In this document: one piece after another, positions 6,038 to 7,630 of the stretch | How the letters are laid out: the number at the start of each line of letters is the position of its first letter | Position numbering within the stretch: the first letter of the stretch is position 1 | NCBI GenBank assembly: GCA_947627525.1 | Contig: CANQWJ010000059.1 | Location: 1 to 7,630, forward strand | DNA: 7,630 nucleotides | Direction: 5' to 3' | Origin: an uncultured Bacilli bacterium | GTDB lineage: Bacteria; Bacillota_I; Bacilli_A; RF39; UBA660 | The notes under the pieces: generated by a model | The model's database searches: none | What the model was told of the DNA's origin: nothing | The model's input: the letters and a program-made list of their open reading frames with translations, nothing else | Made by a program: the position numbers and the translations under genes

Positions 6038-7279
6038 ATGAGAATAGTTAAATTGAGTCCTGATGCTTTTGACAAATTTATTGCTAGTATCAACTATTGT
6101 AGCTATTTTCAAACATCAGCTTATGGAGCTCTATTGAGTCGTTTTGGACTAAAAGATGAATACCTCGGTTTTGAAGAAAATAATCAATTAGTAGGAGCAA
6201 CTCTTTTACTTCATAAACCAATATTCATGGGATTCAAATATGCTTATTTACCTCGCGGTATCATTTTAGACTATAATAATTATCCTTTAGTTAAATCAGC
6301 AATTAAAGAACTAAAATCTTTTCTAAATAAAGAACACTTTTTAACATTAAAAATGGATCCATTAATAATCTGTTCAAAGCGTGATCGTAAAGGTAATATA
6401 ATTGCTCAAAACAATAGAATTAATCAAACTATGCAATGTCTAAAAAGTTGTGGCTTTACGCATTGTGGATTCAATGCTTATTTTGAATCTGTTAAACCAC
6501 GCTTTGAAGCTGAATTAAATTTACACGAAAACACCATAACTCTGTTTAAAAATTTAAGTAAACAAACAAGAAATAAACTTCGTAAAGCAACAAAATATGG
6601 ATTGAGTGTCTATAAGGATAATAAATATAATTTCCAACAAATATACCATCTAATTAAAGATAAAGATAAAGTATCACTAAAATATTATGAACAAATGCAT
6701 AACGTATTTGGACAAAATTTGGAAATATATTATGCACACTTAGATACTAAAACTTATGTTGAAAATAGTAAATATTTATATGAAAAAGAACTAGAAATGA
6801 ATGATTATTTAACCAACATAATCCAATCAAATGGATATAAAGGTAAAAACATGAGTAGTGTCTTAAATAAGAAAATGGACTCTGATAAACTACTTAGTGC
6901 CTATAAAAAATATATGGTTGAAGCAACAGAATTATTAAAGAATCATCCTGAAGGTTTAATTGTTGGGGCAACTATAACATTAAAAGTTAAAAATAAAATC
7001 TTTTTAATAGTTGAAGGTTATGATCGCCGTTATAAAAACCTTGCGGCTAATTATTTAACGAAATGGAAAATAATTGAAAAATACGCTAATAGTAATATTG
7101 AAGTTTTCAATATGGGTGCTATCGCAGGTAAATTTAAAAAAGAAGAAAATAGATTTAAAGGATTAAATGAAATGAAATTGAGTTATAATACTGTTGCTAA
7201 TGAATATATTGGTGAATTCAATCTAATCATTAATAATCCTATGTACTCTCTTTATAAAGGAGTTACAACTAAAAAGTAA
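6038..7279 (+). CDS. FemA/FemX-like peptidoglycan interpeptide-bridge aminoacyltransferase
   Basis: FemAB-family enzymes use aminoacyl-tRNA to add amino acids to the lysine side chain of lipid II at the inner membrane face, building the cross-bridge of the wall. The 413-residue length is near that of FemA. Family features are FQTSAYGALLSRFG (24-37), YAYLPRGIILDY (68-79), FKNLSKQTRNKLRKATKYGLSV (170-191, the basic KTRNxxxKA segment), and GATITLKVKNKIFLIVEGYD (310-329) leading to YLTKWKIIEKYA and VFNMGAIAGKF (356-366). A charged insert rich in Lys and Glu, about 238-305, corresponds to the helical coiled-coil arm of FemA between the two GNAT-like subdomains. No signal peptide or membrane segment is seen. 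It is a single-gene unit with its own promoter and terminator. The amino acid added cannot be told from the sequence, and a related tRNA-dependent transferase role is possible. Confidence 0.9.
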   Translation: MRIVKLSPDAFDKFIASINYCSYFQTSAYGALLSRFGLKDEYLGFEENNQLVGATLLLHKPIFMGFKYAYLPRGIILDYNNYPLVKSAIKELKSFLNKEHFLTLKMDPLIICSKRDRKGNIIAQNNRINQTMQCLKSCGFTHCGFNAYFESVKPRFEAELNLHENTITLFKNLSKQTRNKLRKATKYGLSVYKDNKYNFQQIYHLIKDKDKVSLKYYEQMHNVFGQNLEIYYAHLDTKTYVENSKYLYEKELEMNDYLTNIIQSNGYKGKNMSSVLNKKMDSDKLLSAYKKYMVEATELLKNHPEGLIVGATITLKVKNKIFLIVEGYDRRYKNLAANYLTKWKIIEKYANSNIEVFNMGAIAGKFKKEENRFKGLNEMKLSYNTVANEYIGEFNLIINNPMYSLYKGVTTKK

Positions 7280-7284
7280 AAAAC

Positions 7285-7312
7285 AAACACAGCAATGTGT
7301 TTATTTTTTTTT
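7285..7312 (+). terminator. Rho-independent terminator of the femX-like gene
   Basis: AAACACA (7285-7291), loop GCAA and TGTGTTT (7296-7302) form a 7-bp stem, followed by A and nine T (7304-7312). It begins 5 bases after the stop codon. Confidence 0.88.
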
Positions 7313-7318
7313 GGCAAC

Positions 7319-7351
7319 AAAAAACCAACTACGATAATTCGTAATTGGTTT
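7319..7351 (-). terminator. Rho-independent terminator of tuf
   Basis: On the minus strand a 13-bp stem (7351-7339 with 7334-7322, one G-U pair, loop ATTA) ends in a run of T (to 7319). It begins 13 bases after the tuf stop. It faces the plus-strand terminator 6 bases away, insulating the convergent genes. Confidence 0.92.
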
Positions 7352-7364
7352 ATTAACTTTTAAA

Positions 7365-7630
7365 TTATTCAATAATGCTACTTACGTTACCAGCACCAAC
7401 AGTTCTTCCACCTTCACGGATAGAGAATTTAGTACCATTTTCAATAGCAATTGGGTGAATTAATTCAACAGTAATTTCTACGTTATCACCTGGCATAACC
7501 ATATCTACACCACTTGGTAATTCGATAACTCCAGTTACATCAGTAGTTCTGAAGTAGAATTGTGGTCTATAGTTTGCAAAGAATGGAGTATGACGTCCAC
7601 CTTCTTCTTTAGATAAAACGTATACTTGTG
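7365..7630 (-). CDS. tuf: Elongation factor Tu, C-terminal part (cut by the window edge)
   Basis: EF-Tu is the GTPase that delivers aminoacyl-tRNA, and Ala-tmRNA with SmpB, to the ribosome. The last 88 codons are present, all from domain III. The protein text includes QVYVLSKEEGGRHTPFF, NYRPQFYFRTTDVTG, MVMPGDNVEITVELIHPIA and FSIREGGRTVGAGNV, among the most conserved stretches in bacteria, and ends SSIIE before TAA (7367-7365). The usual family end is close to TKIIE, so only the last residues differ. The GTPase domain and the start lie beyond the window. The gene has its own terminator, and what precedes it (commonly fusA in bacteria) cannot be seen. Confidence 0.98.
   Translation of the reverse strand, partial: QVYVLSKEEGGRHTPFFANYRPQFYFRTTDVTGVIELPSGVDMVMPGDNVEITVELIHPIAIENGTKFSIREGGRTVGAGNVSSIIE

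Overview
The window is a strongly AT-rich stretch of bacterial chromosome holding core genes, and it best fits a walled member of the Bacillota (low-GC Gram-positives) near the base of the Mollicutes. The gene order eno-secG-rnr-(insert)-smpB-ssrA is the classic Bacillota arrangement. A FemA/FemX-like aminoacyltransferase implies a peptidoglycan wall. All five Trp codons I checked are TGG and capA ends in TGA, so the standard genetic code is in use, unlike Mycoplasma and Spiroplasma. The tmRNA tag, however, ends in AVAFA, closer to the AFA-type ends of Mollicute tags than to the ALAA of Bacillus. An unassigned Erysipelotrichia- or RF39-like lineage would fit; this placement is inference.

Layout, left to right. 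At 1-60 is the N-terminus of a minus-strand gene, probably a SAM-dependent methyltransferase, with a palindrome and possible promoter upstream. At 210-593 is tmRNA (ssrA, minus strand), with its own promoter (606-634) and a hairpin terminator (161-199). Next, all on the minus strand, come smpB (640-1080), a membrane-anchored CapA-family protein (1085-2299), rnr for RNase R (2262-4409), a terminator (4438-4461), secG (4468-4683) and a short, divergent enolase gene (4745-5929). A 108-base divergent intergenic region holds a clear plus-strand promoter. It drives a FemAB-family peptidoglycan interpeptide-bridge gene (6038-7279, plus strand). Two back-to-back terminators (7285-7312 plus, 7319-7351 minus) separate this gene from the 3' end of tuf (7365-7630, minus strand, cut by the window edge).

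How the genes work together: tmRNA and SmpB form the trans-translation system that rescues ribosomes stalled on broken mRNAs, and RNase R degrades the released non-stop mRNAs, so rnr-smpB-ssrA is one functional module. EF-Tu delivers aminoacyl-tRNAs, including Ala-tmRNA with SmpB. SecG (translocon), CapA-like (extracytoplasmic) and FemX-like (wall cross-bridge) serve the envelope. Enolase is glycolytic; its usual neighbours gap-pgk-tpi-pgm are absent from this side.

I found no CRISPR array, insertion sequence or phage gene, and nothing I would call a new system. The points worth a second look are the tmRNA tag, the reduced enolase, the CapA gene inserted in the rnr-smpB interval, and the dual-coding overlap between rnr and capA.
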